DNA of 34,205 nucleotides from contig CAJTML010000010.1 in assembly GCA_910577495.1 (NCBI GenBank), positions 1-34,205 of the forward strand, in the 5' to 3' direction. This DNA comes from an uncultured Eggerthellaceae bacterium. Its GTDB lineage: Bacteria > Actinomycetota > Coriobacteriia > Coriobacteriales > Eggerthellaceae. Position 1 is the stretch's first letter. Each line of letters begins with the position of its first letter. The notes beneath the pieces are model-generated. The model worked only from the letters and a program-made list of their open reading frames with translations. It was not told the origin of the DNA and did no database searches. Shown one piece after another: positions 15,829 through 23,310 of the stretch. A program made the position numbers and the translations under genes.

Positions 15829-16188
15829 CTATCTAAAGTTGCGTAAAATGCGCGCCAACAGGCGTTTTAGTTGGATGCTGCCATCTTGGTAGGTGCCAAT
15901 AAGCACACCAATTGCGGCGAAGATGCTTAGCAAAAACGTTGGCCAAAAGCCAATGAGTAAGATGAGCAGCGCTATCAAAAATCCCAGCAAGCCATAGGCA
16001 ATTGCATGTCCGTGCTTCTCAAGCGTCAAAATGATGGCATGGCGAAGGCTGGCAAGCGTGCCTGGTTCGTCTTGAACTGCGGTTTGTGGCGCGGCTTGCG
16101 TTGCACCTTGCTGTGCCGTGGCGCTGCTGGTTGCGGTGGTTTTGCTGGCTTCGCTGGTTGCAGAGACAGGTTTTGCCTTCGCGCTCAT
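15829..16188 (-). CDS. DUF2273 small membrane protein of the Asp23 cluster
   Basis: The protein is 119 residues. An unusually long, Ala/Ser/Thr/Gln-rich N-terminal tail (~1-45; SEASKTTATSSATAQQGAT) precedes the DUF2273 core: LRHAIILTLEKHGHAIAYGLLGFLIALLILLIGFWPTFLLSIFAAIGVLIGTYQDG. The core has two hydrophobic hairpin segments, and a short basic end follows (LKRLLARILRNFR). Typical DUF2273 proteins are about 60 residues and lack such a tail. ATG at 16186-16188 overlaps the amaP stop (ATGA), so the two are translationally coupled. asp23 follows after 10 bases. Family proteins are small membrane partners of Asp23. Confidence 0.9.
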   Translation of the reverse strand: MSAKAKPVSATSEASKTTATSSATAQQGATQAAPQTAVQDEPGTLASLRHAIILTLEKHGHAIAYGLLGFLIALLILLIGFWPTFLLSIFAAIGVLIGTYQDGSIQLKRLLARILRNFR

Positions 16189-16898
16189 TTTGCCTCACCC
16201 GCCTCAGGGGTGTCGCCTGAACTGGCGGCTGTGCTGGGGTTGCCGGTCTCAACTGCAACAACGGCAACTTTTTCGCCCGATGCTGTTTGCGAAGGGTGCG
16301 CAGACCGTGAACCTGCAGGCATCGTTTGCTGCTCTAAGTGCTCAAGTGCGTCGTGTGTAAACGCAGGCGTTACTGCCTCTGCGTTGCCCGAAAACACCAC
16401 TTTAACGTGGTTGACCGGAGCGCCGCTAAACGCTTGCAGCGCCGCGGTGATTTCGTCTTGCAGGGTTTCGCCCAAATGCGCCAGCTGGCTGTGGGAGCCG
16501 GGATCCACGCGAACCTCCACGTCAATGCGGGGGTTGCGCGGTTTCAGGATACGAATCTTGACGCGCTCAGCTGAAAGCCCCGAATGGGCGTCAACAACAT
16601 GAGACACCGTAGAGGCAAGCGCCTCGCGCGTGATGGAAACGCTGCCCTGATCTCGGACGATGGTGAGGTTACGCCCAATGCCGGGGGTGAAAAGCGCCTG
16701 GCCAAGCAGATAAACAACGCCCAGTGCAACAATCTCGGGCAGCACTGCTTCAAGGGCGAAAAACCATGGCATGGCGGCGAAGAAACTATAGGTGGGCATG
16801 AGTGCGTCGAACGAGAACCACTGGATGGCAAGCATGCCAATGCCAATGACGGCGGCGATGCTGAAAACGATGAGACACAGTCGCTTGAACTTGCCCAT
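16185..16898 (-). CDS. amaP: Alkaline shock response membrane anchor protein (AmaP-like)
   Basis: The protein is 237 residues, beginning MGKFKRLCLIVFSIAAVIGIGMLAIQWF (first membrane segment ~7-28). A second long hydrophobic region at ~42-72 (FFALEAVLPEIVALGVVYLLGQALF) follows. The cytoplasmic part then has VSITREALASTVSHVVDAHSG...VKIRILKPRNPRIDVEVRVDP and an LGETLQDEITAALQAFSGAPVNHVKVVF block, the DUF3084/Asp23-like fold of AmaP proteins. The last ~55 residues are Ser/Thr/Ala-rich and look disordered. ATG has GAGGAGG 7 bases upstream. It heads the tight minus-strand set amaP-DUF2273-asp23, the standard order. The 170-bp gap upstream (16899-17068) has no obvious -10/-35 pair. Confidence 0.88.
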   Translation of the reverse strand: MGKFKRLCLIVFSIAAVIGIGMLAIQWFSFDALMPTYSFFAAMPWFFALEAVLPEIVALGVVYLLGQALFTPGIGRNLTIVRDQGSVSITREALASTVSHVVDAHSGLSAERVKIRILKPRNPRIDVEVRVDPGSHSQLAHLGETLQDEITAALQAFSGAPVNHVKVVFSGNAEAVTPAFTHDALEHLEQQTMPAGSRSAHPSQTASGEKVAVVAVETGNPSTAASSGDTPEAGEAK

Positions 16899-17068
16899 AA
16901 AAATCCTCCTCTAGGTTCCGCGTGATACAGCGAGAATTGCTCCTGCGCGGTGCACATCGGTAGTTCATGATGCTTTGACTAAACAATACGGCTGTGCGGC
17001 GCCTGAAAAAACCCAGAGGAGGAAGTTGCGACAACACCTTAAACGTGCTGTTACGAACCTGACAGAAT

Positions 17069-17467
17069 TTAGTTGGCGTAGATCTCTTTTTCTACGACGA
17101 GATCGTTTTTGATCTTGCCGACAAGCTTCTGCAGCGCATCGATACAGCGGGGGCGAATATCGGCGCCAATCAGCACATACATGATGGAATCGCCCACGTT
17201 GAGCACGCCTTCGTTGAGCCACACGCGCACGTAATACACGCCATCCCACGTAAGCGCTTCTTCAATGGCGGCCGCAACGCCGGCTTCGTCATAGGAAAAC
17301 TCTACCTGGGCAACTTCGCCCAATCCTTCAACACCTTCGCGCACAAGTTGCTTCGGCGTGACGCGCACGACGCCATTATGCGTGAGATACATGCCGCACT
17401 GTGCGGCTGAGGGGTCAAGCTTTGCTTCTTTGAGCCACTGATCAATGGATGGTTCGGTTTTAGCCAT
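17069..17467 (-). CDS. MoaE-like protein, stand-alone
   Basis: I place the start at ATG 17465-17467 (132 residues), with AAAGGA upstream. The frame is open to 17635 but there is no site there. The C-terminal half matches the molybdopterin synthase catalytic subunit: NEGVLNVGDSIMYVLIGADIRPRCIDALQKLVGKIKNDLVVEKEIY. By alignment to E. coli MoaE from memory, R105, K120 and K127 align with R104, K119 and K126, but the His before the Arg is replaced by Ile. The N-terminal GxVxxFVGxVR block is replaced by CGMYLTHNGVVRVTPK. It may therefore be a divergent or non-catalytic relative. No moaD, moaA, moaC or moeA is in the window. It stands between amaP and lysA on its own. MoaE fold: fairly sure. Activity: open. 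Confidence 0.7.
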   Translation of the reverse strand: MAKTEPSIDQWLKEAKLDPSAAQCGMYLTHNGVVRVTPKQLVREGVEGLGEVAQVEFSYDEAGVAAAIEEALTWDGVYYVRVWLNEGVLNVGDSIMYVLIGADIRPRCIDALQKLVGKIKNDLVVEKEIYAN

Positions 17468-17498
17468 GAGTGTCCTTTCTGCTGTAAGAGCGGGCATA

Positions 17499-17504
17499 AT
17501 TATA
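17499..17504 (-). promoter_or_regulatory. Candidate -10 box of the MoaE-like gene
   Basis: TATAAT on the minus strand (ATTATA at 17499-17504) lies 31 bases before the ATG. No convincing -35 box is seen. lysA lies divergently to the right, and I find no clear promoter for it in the 180-bp gap. Confidence 0.35.
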
Positions 17505-17647
17505 CTCGAATCCGTGTTCCGCCTGCCTAGCCAAACCGCGTGTTTTGCGAATAAGCGCGAAGTTAGCTGGGTTGGGGACTGCGCCCGCTGGTAAGATGTG
17601 ACGCGATCAACTTTTGCGAAAACTTTGTTAGACAAGGAGGGGCTGCG

Positions 17648-19003
17648 GTGGCTTTACCTGCATCTGACTTATCGAAACAACCCGACAACCGCACAACTAC
17701 TGAGTTGGGGGCAGTTTTGCCCATGACTGCTGAGGTGAAAGACGGGCATCTGTTTGTCGGCGGCGTGGACATGGTTGAGCTGGCGCATGAGCAAGGCACG
17801 GCGCTTTACGTCATGGATGAGGCGGATCTTCGCCATCGGATGGAAACGTATCTTGAGGCATTTCGCTCGCGTTACGAAAACTCTGATGTCATTTATGCAT
17901 CCAAGGCATTTTTGAACAAGGAAGTCGTGCGTATTGCCCAGGCCGAGGGTCTGTGTCTGGATGTGTCAGGTGGTGGCGAACTTGCCTGCGCGCAGTCGGT
18001 CGGTTTTCCGGCAGAGCGCGTGTTTGTGCACGGCAACAATAAAACGCCGCAAGAGCTGCGCGAAGCCATCTCGGCGGGCGTTGGTCGCATTGTGGTGGAC
18101 AGCCGCATTGAGCTTGCGCGCGTGTCAGAAATTGCGGGTGAGCTGGGCGTTGTGCAACCCATCTACATGCGCATTACCCCCGGTGTAGAGGCTGATACGC
18201 ACGAGTACATTCGCACGGGTTGCGAGGATTCCAAGTTCGGCTTTACCATGCTCAATGACTTCGCCTTCAAATGTGTGGCCGATGTGCTGGCTGCACCGAA
18301 CGTGCGTCTGGCGGGTCTGCACTGCCACATTGGCTCGCAGATTTTTGCGTTGCATTCATTCCGCGAGGCCGTGCAGGTCATGGTTGAGCTCATGGCTCGC
18401 ATCCAAAAAGAGTACGACTACACCATTGAAGAGCTGGATATGGGCGGTGGCTTAGGTGTTGCTTATCTGGCTGAGCATACACCCTCGTCAATTGACGAGT
18501 TTGCGGCATGCACGGTGGATGCCGTGAAGGATTATTGTGGCGAATATGGTGTGCCGCTGCCGCGTCTGTTGGTGGAGCCGGGTCGTTCACTGGTGGCAAA
18601 CGCGGGGCTTACGCTCTACACCGTGGGCATCTTAAAGACGCTGCCCAACGTTCGCAAATACGTGGCCATTGATGGTGGTATGTCGGATAACATTCGCACG
18701 GCGCTCTACCACGCAGACTACGAGCCCACTATTGCCAACAAGGCCGATCAGCCGCGTACCGAGATCGTGACGCTGTGCGGCAAGCATTGCGAAAGCGGAG
18801 ATGCGGTGGTGGTGGATATGCCGTTGCAGCACCCTGACCTGGGAGACATCGTGGCGGTGTTTGGTACGGGCGCATACTGTCAAACCATGGCAAGCAACTA
18901 CAACGGCCAGCCTCGACCGGCGGTTGTCTTTGTGAAGGACGGCCAGGCGCGCGTCACCACGCGCAGGGAAACTTATGAGGACATCTATCAGCGCGACCTG
19001 TAA
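17648..19003 (+). CDS. lysA: Diaminopimelate decarboxylase
   Basis: LysA makes L-lysine from meso-diaminopimelate with PLP in the cytoplasm, the last lysine step. At 451 residues it is slightly longer than the usual ~420 because of a ~25-residue N-terminal lead. The TIM-barrel PLP domain has VIYASKAFLN with the Schiff-base Lys86, CLDVSGGGELA, HGNNKTPQEL, GLHCHIGSQI with His227, and MGGGLGVAY. The second domain has LLVEPGRSLVANAG, the substrate motif CGKHCESGD with the conserved Cys near the dimer interface, and FGTGAYCQTMASNYN. The start is GTG at 17648 with AAGGAGG about 6 bases upstream. hom follows 25 bases after the stop, so the pair is likely one operon of aspartate-family synthesis. Confidence 0.97.
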   Translation: MALPASDLSKQPDNRTTTELGAVLPMTAEVKDGHLFVGGVDMVELAHEQGTALYVMDEADLRHRMETYLEAFRSRYENSDVIYASKAFLNKEVVRIAQAEGLCLDVSGGGELACAQSVGFPAERVFVHGNNKTPQELREAISAGVGRIVVDSRIELARVSEIAGELGVVQPIYMRITPGVEADTHEYIRTGCEDSKFGFTMLNDFAFKCVADVLAAPNVRLAGLHCHIGSQIFALHSFREAVQVMVELMARIQKEYDYTIEELDMGGGLGVAYLAEHTPSSIDEFAACTVDAVKDYCGEYGVPLPRLLVEPGRSLVANAGLTLYTVGILKTLPNVRKYVAIDGGMSDNIRTALYHADYEPTIANKADQPRTEIVTLCGKHCESGDAVVVDMPLQHPDLGDIVAVFGTGAYCQTMASNYNGQPRPAVVFVKDGQARVTTRRETYEDIYQRDL

Positions 19004-19028
19004 GAGAAACACGCGTAAGGAGAAACGC

Positions 19029-20312
19029 ATGACCATTAAACTTGGATTGGTAGGAACGGGCACCGTTGGCGGTGGCTGCATTGATATTTTGGCGAAGCAT
19101 CGCGAGGATTTCGCCCGTCATTATGGCGTTGACGTGGAACTGGTGCGTGTGTGCTCACGCAATCCTGAACAGGCCGAAGCACACGGTGTGGCCGAGCTGT
19201 TTACCGACGACTACCAAGAGATTCTCTCAGATCCTGAGATTGATATCGTCATTGAGCTCATTGGCGGTACGACGGTGGCGCGCAACGTGGTGTTAGGCGC
19301 GCTTGCCGCTGGTAAAAACGTGGTGACTGCCAACAAGGCGCTCATGGCAACGCATGGTCAAGAGATCATGGAGGCGGCTGACGCTGTTGGCAAAGAAATT
19401 GCGTTTGAGGCAAGCGTGGGCGGCGGTATTCCGATCATCGACCCGCTCAAGCACTGCTTGATCTCTAACGAGATCTTAAGCGTGGTGGGCATTGTGAATG
19501 GCACCACCAACTACATGCTGACCAATATGGCAGAGCAGGGAAGCGAATACTCTGATGTGCTTCGCGAGGCGCAGGCGAAGGGTTTTGCTGAGGCTGATCC
19601 GACCGCTGACGTGGGCGGATTTGATGCGGCGGCAAAGATTGCCATTCTGGCGTCTATTGCATTTAACTCTCGCGTGACGCTGGATGAGGTCTTTACCGAG
19701 GGCATCACGCATATCTCTCCGGTGGACTTGGAAGCTGCGCGTGACATGGGCTATTGCGTGAAGCTTTTGGCTATTGCGCATCGCACGCCTGAGGGTATTG
19801 ATGTGCGCGTGCATCCCACGATGCTGCCGCTGAGCCATCAGCTGGCAACGGTCAACGGTGTCATGAACGCCATTTATGTGGTAGGCGATGCAGTTGGCGA
19901 AACCATGTTCTTCGGCCCGGGTGCTGGTGCCGGTCCTGCCGCAAGTGCAGTTATGGGCGATGTGCTTGATATGGCGCGTCGCGTGCAAGCTGGTGTGGCG
20001 CCGCTGGTAGGCTGCACCTGCACCGACGAGTTGCCCATTGTTCCGATGGCTGACTTGAAGACGAAGTACTACATTCGCTTTACGGTTGCTGATAGGCCGG
20101 GTGTTTTGGCGGCAACGGCTGGTGTGTTCGCCAAGCATGATGTGTCGGTACGCTCGGTGATTCAGCGTGGCCAGAAGTCAGGCGGCATTGTGAACTTGGC
20201 ATACGTGACGCATACCGCGCGCGAGTCCAACGTGCGCGCCGTGCTTGACGAGATCGCCCAGCTTGAAGACGTCTTGCGCGACGAACCCAGCGTCATCCGC
20301 GTCGAAGACTAA
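19029..20312 (+). CDS. hom: Homoserine dehydrogenase with ACT domain
   Basis: Hom reduces aspartate semialdehyde to homoserine for threonine and methionine. ATG at 19029 with AAGGAG upstream gives 427 residues. The N-terminal Rossmann motif is LGLVGTGTVGGG (~5-16). VIELIGGTTVARN and VVTANKALMATHG (NAD-binding and Lys) follow. The catalytic domain has EASVGGGIPIIDPLKH, VGIVNGTTNYMLTNM, GFAEADPTADVGGFDAAAKIAILAS (active-site D and K) and HISPVDLEAARDMGY. A C-terminal ACT domain at ~345-427 (RFTVADRPGVLAATAGVFAKHDVSVRSVIQ) is the usual place for threonine feedback inhibition. It is coupled to lysA upstream. A 7-bp inverted repeat just after the stop (20312-20330) has no T-tract. Confidence 0.97.
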   Translation: MTIKLGLVGTGTVGGGCIDILAKHREDFARHYGVDVELVRVCSRNPEQAEAHGVAELFTDDYQEILSDPEIDIVIELIGGTTVARNVVLGALAAGKNVVTANKALMATHGQEIMEAADAVGKEIAFEASVGGGIPIIDPLKHCLISNEILSVVGIVNGTTNYMLTNMAEQGSEYSDVLREAQAKGFAEADPTADVGGFDAAAKIAILASIAFNSRVTLDEVFTEGITHISPVDLEAARDMGYCVKLLAIAHRTPEGIDVRVHPTMLPLSHQLATVNGVMNAIYVVGDAVGETMFFGPGAGAGPAASAVMGDVLDMARRVQAGVAPLVGCTCTDELPIVPMADLKTKYYIRFTVADRPGVLAATAGVFAKHDVSVRSVIQRGQKSGGIVNLAYVTHTARESNVRAVLDEIAQLEDVLRDEPSVIRVED

Positions 20313-20330
20313 TGTGACAAAGGGTCACAT
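20312..20330. promoter_or_regulatory. Inverted repeat ATGTGAC-N5-GTCACAT after hom
   Basis: ATGTGAC (20312-20318) and GTCACAT (20324-20330) are perfect inverted arms with spacer AAAGG. The half-site TGTCAC recurs at 20335, 20495 and 20526. Without a T-tract it is a poor terminator. It could be a protein-binding site or a weak hairpin. Confidence 0.4.
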
Positions 20331-20401
20331 CTAATGTCACATTGCGGCGCCGTGCGCGGCATGCGCTTGCCGCGCGCGCTGTGCTGCCGCACCCGCCGTG
20401 G

Positions 20402-20471
20402 CCGCCGCGCTTGGCGCGCGCCCGCGACGTCCCCGCGCCGCACCCGCCGCGCTTGGCGCGCGCCCGCGACG
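20402..20471. repeat. GC-rich direct repeat, two identical 28-bp units, 42-bp period
   Basis: The 28 bases at 20402-20429 recur exactly at 20444-20471, and each holds a small hairpin (CGCGC-TTG-GCGCG). Looser related text (CGCACCCGCCG) precedes both. The surrounding 20345-20475 is far richer in G+C than its neighbours. The 345-bp gap between hom and the next gene has no credible coding frame. Arg-rich translations here are artefacts of the composition. Confidence 0.75.
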
Positions 20472-20548
20472 CACCTGAGATAATCGGGCGATTCTGTCAC
20501 CTGAGCGCTGTCTTCCTTAAACGGGTGTCACATACACGCACGCTCCCG

Positions 20549-20597
20549 TCGAAAGCAAAATGCGTATTGTGGTATAATAGTTATATTATTATAACTA
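20549..20597 (+). promoter_or_regulatory. Promoter and palindromic operator of the MarR/Hsp70 operon
   Basis: A perfect TATAAT (20573-20578) has a weak TCGAAA (20549-20554) 18 bases upstream as the -35 box. Overlapping the last base of the -10 box is a perfect inverted repeat, TAGTTATA-N4-TATAACTA (20578-20597), all AT-rich, with two 8-bp arms. A repressor bound there would cover the start site. The second gene downstream encodes a MarR-family regulator, which usually binds such symmetric 16-20-bp AT-rich sites in its own promoter. The leader is ~75 bases to the first ATG. Confidence 0.65.
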
Positions 20598-20657
20598 GCT
20601 GCAACGCAAATGCTTTTGACAGGGAGCGTTTTTGTTGCCCTGACAAGGAGGTTTGCA

Positions 20658-21059
20658 ATGCCGAATATGAAAGAGCGCATGGCTCAGTTTATGCAGGGGC
20701 GCCATGGCGTGGACGCGCTTTCCAACTTTTTGGTCATCCTGGGCGTCATCTTGATGTTCGTCTCGTTTATCCCAAACCTGGCTTTTTTGCAGTGGATCTC
20801 CATCGTGCTGTTGCTCATTGCCATCGTGCGCGCGTATTCGAAAAACACCGCCGCACGTGAGCGCGAAAACGCGGCGTTCGTACGCATCTTCGAAAAGCCC
20901 ATGAGCGCGATTTCGCTGGCGAAAACCAAGCGCGAACATCCCGATACGGACTACTTCCGCTGCAAAGGATGCGGTCAGATTTTGTCGGTTCCCAAGGGCA
21001 AAGGCACCCTGCGCGTGGTGTGCCCGAAATGCAAAACCGAAGATACGCACAAGTCATAA
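20658..21059 (+). CDS. Two-TM membrane protein with C-terminal zinc ribbon
   Basis: ATG at 20658 has AAGGAGG upstream. The product is 133 residues. Two hydrophobic segments at ~22-39 (SNFLVILGVILMFVSFIP) and ~42-59 (AFLQWISIVLLLIAIVRA) form a hairpin. A basic linker leads to a zinc-ribbon with Cys102-X2-Cys105 and Cys122-X2-Cys125 (CKGC and CPKC), which faces the cytoplasm if the short N-terminus is inside. I do not recognise a named family. It is the first gene of the MarR operon, 9 bases before the regulator, and may serve as a membrane sensor or scaffold. This is speculative. Confidence 0.8.
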   Translation: MPNMKERMAQFMQGRHGVDALSNFLVILGVILMFVSFIPNLAFLQWISIVLLLIAIVRAYSKNTAARERENAAFVRIFEKPMSAISLAKTKREHPDTDYFRCKGCGQILSVPKGKGTLRVVCPKCKTEDTHKS

Positions 21060-21068
21060 GGCACGCAG

Positions 21069-21509
21069 ATGTATGTGGACGAATTTGAGCGTGAGCTGGT
21101 CGTTTTAGCGTACGACATGAAAAACTTGCTGCGCGACAGCGTGGCGCCGGTGTGCCAGGAGCATGGGCTCACGCTGCAACAGCTGCACGTGCTGATTATG
21201 CTGCAGCAAAAACCTGGCGTAACGCTGTCGGATCTGTCGCTTCGCGCGGGCATTTTGCGAACGAACTTCTCGGCAATGTGTCGCAAGCTTGAAGAGGACG
21301 GCCTCGTTGAGCGTCGCCGCAATGAGCAGGACAGACGCGCCAGCGAGTTGTTCGTGACTGAACGCGGCCAAACGTTGCTTCGCGAGATTGAGTCCACGGT
21401 TCGCGCGCAACACGAGCGCGTGTTTTCCCAGGAGCCGCCCGAAACGTTCGCCACCATTTTGGCGGGTTTTCACGCGCTTGAAGGTCTGATTGCGAAGGCG
21501 CGCGCCTAA
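21069..21509 (+). CDS. MarR-family transcriptional regulator
   Basis: The protein is 146 residues, with a typical MarR fold. Helix 1 has DEFERELVVLAYDMKNLLRD. The winged helix-turn-helix runs LTLQQLHVLIMLQQKPGVTLSDLSLRAGILRTNFSAMCRKLEEDGLVERRRNEQDRRASELFVTERG, with the wing containing the conserved DRR signature, and a C-terminal dimerisation helix follows. The ATG follows the zinc-ribbon gene by 9 bases, and DUF5685 starts 3 bases after its stop. Autoregulation through the 20-bp palindrome at 20578-20597 is the simplest reading, given overlap of site and -10 box. The ligand is unknown. There is no nearby drug-efflux gene, as is common for MarR. Confidence 0.93.
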   Translation: MYVDEFERELVVLAYDMKNLLRDSVAPVCQEHGLTLQQLHVLIMLQQKPGVTLSDLSLRAGILRTNFSAMCRKLEEDGLVERRRNEQDRRASELFVTERGQTLLREIESTVRAQHERVFSQEPPETFATILAGFHALEGLIAKARA

Positions 21510-21512
21510 GAC

Positions 21513-22454
21513 ATGTTTGGCTACGTGACACCCCACCTAGATCAGCTTGAGGAGCTTGATCGGCAGCGCTACCAGGCGTTTTATTGTGGGCTGTGCCACG
21601 CAATTGGGGACGAGCAAAGCCAGCTTGCGCGATTTGGGCTGACCTACGACATGACGTTTCTGGCGATGCTGTTGGGCTCGCTCTATGAAGATGGCGAAGT
21701 GGACGGCGAAAAGCGGTGTCTGCCGCATATGATGCATGCGCGCGCCACGGTGCAGACGCCGGCGGTTGCGTATGCGGCGGCCATGACGGTGGCGCTCATT
21801 TATCACAAATGCTTGGATGAGTGGAAAGATGAGCGCGCGCTCGGCAAGCGCGCGTATGCGGTGGCGTTGTCGCGGCGCTATCGGGCGGTGCGTGCGGCGT
21901 ATCCGCGGCAGTGTGAGGCGCTTGAGCAGGCGCTTTCGCGCATCGACGACATTGAGCGCGCAGCTGTGGCGGGCACGGCGGGTGCGGCGGATACGCTGGC
22001 CGCGCCAGACGCTGGGGACGCGGGCGCGCCGGCCGCTGGAGCGGACACGCCGGCCGCCGTCGATGCGGCCGCGGCGCCCGACGCAGCGGCCACTGAGTTT
22101 GGCCGGGCGCTCGGCGAGATCTTCGCCTGGAAAGACGACTTTTGGGTCGACGAGCTTCGCGCGTTCGGCATGAAACTTGGACGGCTTGTGTACATGATGG
22201 ATGCTTTGCTTGATATGGACAAAGATACCGCGTCGGGCAACTATAATCCTTTTGTAGTGCATGAAATATCCGAGCAAGATGCCTACGAAGATGTGGTGAT
22301 GCTGGCCAGTGAGGCAGCATTCGCCTTCGAAAAACTTCCCCTTGAGCGCGATGTGCACATATTACAGAGTGTGGTATATGCGGGCGTGTGGCACGACTAC
22401 AACGCCCAGGTGATAAAAGCGAAGGAGCAGCATGGTGATGAAAGATCCCTATGA
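21513..22454 (+). CDS. DUF5685 family protein with Ala-rich insertion
   Basis: The protein is 313 residues. The N-terminus MFGYVTPHLDQL...YQAFYCGLCHAIG contains the Cys-X2-Cys (25, 28) of the DUF5685 family, followed by FGLTYDMTFLAMLLGSLYEDG and RCLPHMM, with further Cys and His (C69, H72, H98, C100) that might bind a metal. Residues ~150-194 are almost only Ala, Gly, Asp, Pro and Thr, encoded by very GC-rich DNA. The conserved family pattern resumes with RLVYMMDALLDMDKDTASGNYNPF. It overlaps the J-domain gene by 23 bases, so the two are translationally coupled. I do not know the biochemical function. The context suggests a chaperone-linked role. Confidence 0.85.
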   Translation: MFGYVTPHLDQLEELDRQRYQAFYCGLCHAIGDEQSQLARFGLTYDMTFLAMLLGSLYEDGEVDGEKRCLPHMMHARATVQTPAVAYAAAMTVALIYHKCLDEWKDERALGKRAYAVALSRRYRAVRAAYPRQCEALEQALSRIDDIERAAVAGTAGAADTLAAPDAGDAGAPAAGADTPAAVDAAAAPDAAATEFGRALGEIFAWKDDFWVDELRAFGMKLGRLVYMMDALLDMDKDTASGNYNPFVVHEISEQDAYEDVVMLASEAAFAFEKLPLERDVHILQSVVYAGVWHDYNAQVIKAKEQHGDERSL

Positions 22455-23259
22455 GGTTTTGGGGGTAAGTCGCAATGCCTCGCTTGATGAAGTCAAGAAG
22501 GCCTACCGCAAGAAAGCGCGCGAGAACCATCCTGACTTAAACCCCAACGATCCTGCCGCCGAAGAGCGGATGAACCAGATCAACGAAGCGTACGACCGAA
22601 TCATCAACCCGGACAAGTATGCTGCGCAAGACAGGCGCCAAGCCGCTCAACAACAGGCGCGCCAAGCGCAGGCGGGGTACTCCCAGGGCGGGTATTCGCA
22701 GTCAGGTTCGGATCCGCGTGGGCACGATAACCCCTTCGCGTATGGCTACAAGGGCGATGGCTACCAAGATCCCAATCAGCAAGGGCCGTACGGCTGGACC
22801 ACCATCAACTTCGACGACTTGTTCGGATTCGGTGGCGTGGGTGGCGCTCCGCGCGGCATGAAAAAACCGACGCCTGCGCCCGATGACGTGCCGCTTGTTC
22901 GCCAGGCTATTGAGCACATAAACGCAGGTCAGTACAAGCTTGCCATTGACGAGCTGAACGCGGTGACCAGTGATGGCCGCAATGCGCGCTGGTATTTTGT
23001 GAGCGCATGGGCGCATCATTTGGCGGGCAACTCCATGATGGCGCTTGAGCAGATCAGGCGCGCGGCGCGCATGGATCCCGACAATCAAGAGTATATGCAG
23101 ATGCTGGAATACATTCGCTATGGCGGGCAGGCGTATCAGGAGGCGGGCGAAGCTCGCGGCTTTAATATGGGCGTGATTGATCCGATGCGCCTGTGCTGTA
23201 TTTGTTGTTGTGCGCAATATGGGTGCATGTTCTTGCCCCGTCTGTGCGTTGGCTTTTAG
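22432..23259 (+). CDS. J-domain protein with Cys-rich C-terminus
   Basis: ATG at 22432 (GAAGGAG upstream) gives 275 residues. The J-domain at ~4-63 has the HPD motif (33-35) and would stimulate an Hsp70. A Gln/Gly/Tyr-rich linker (~65-125) is followed by an FDDLFGFGGVGG segment and a helical repeat region (~150-235; GQYKLAIDELNAV...GNSMMALEQIRRAARMDPDN, TPR-like). The tail has seven Cys from 255 to 272 (LCCICCCAQYGC). This is not the standard DnaJ with its zinc-finger and two beta domains. It is a class III J-protein with its own substrate region. It is coupled to DUF5685 and 51 bases upstream of an Hsp70, so they are probable partners. Confidence 0.9.
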   Translation: MVMKDPYEVLGVSRNASLDEVKKAYRKKARENHPDLNPNDPAAEERMNQINEAYDRIINPDKYAAQDRRQAAQQQARQAQAGYSQGGYSQSGSDPRGHDNPFAYGYKGDGYQDPNQQGPYGWTTINFDDLFGFGGVGGAPRGMKKPTPAPDDVPLVRQAIEHINAGQYKLAIDELNAVTSDGRNARWYFVSAWAHHLAGNSMMALEQIRRAARMDPDNQEYMQMLEYIRYGGQAYQEAGEARGFNMGVIDPMRLCCICCCAQYGCMFLPRLCVGF

Positions 23260-23310
23260 GCGGTAACGTGAGCTGGGCAGCAAGGCTCAGCTCTTATGAA
23301 AGGAGCAGCT

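Noticed and set aside
20402..20471. CRISPR-like array (28-bp repeats)
   Set aside because: Only two units with a 14-base spacer, GC-rich self-similar surroundings and no cas genes. It is a direct repeat, not a CRISPR.
20342..20860. Arg/His-rich frames crossing the GC-rich block
   Set aside because: Composition-driven open frames without ribosome sites that overlap the zinc-ribbon gene.
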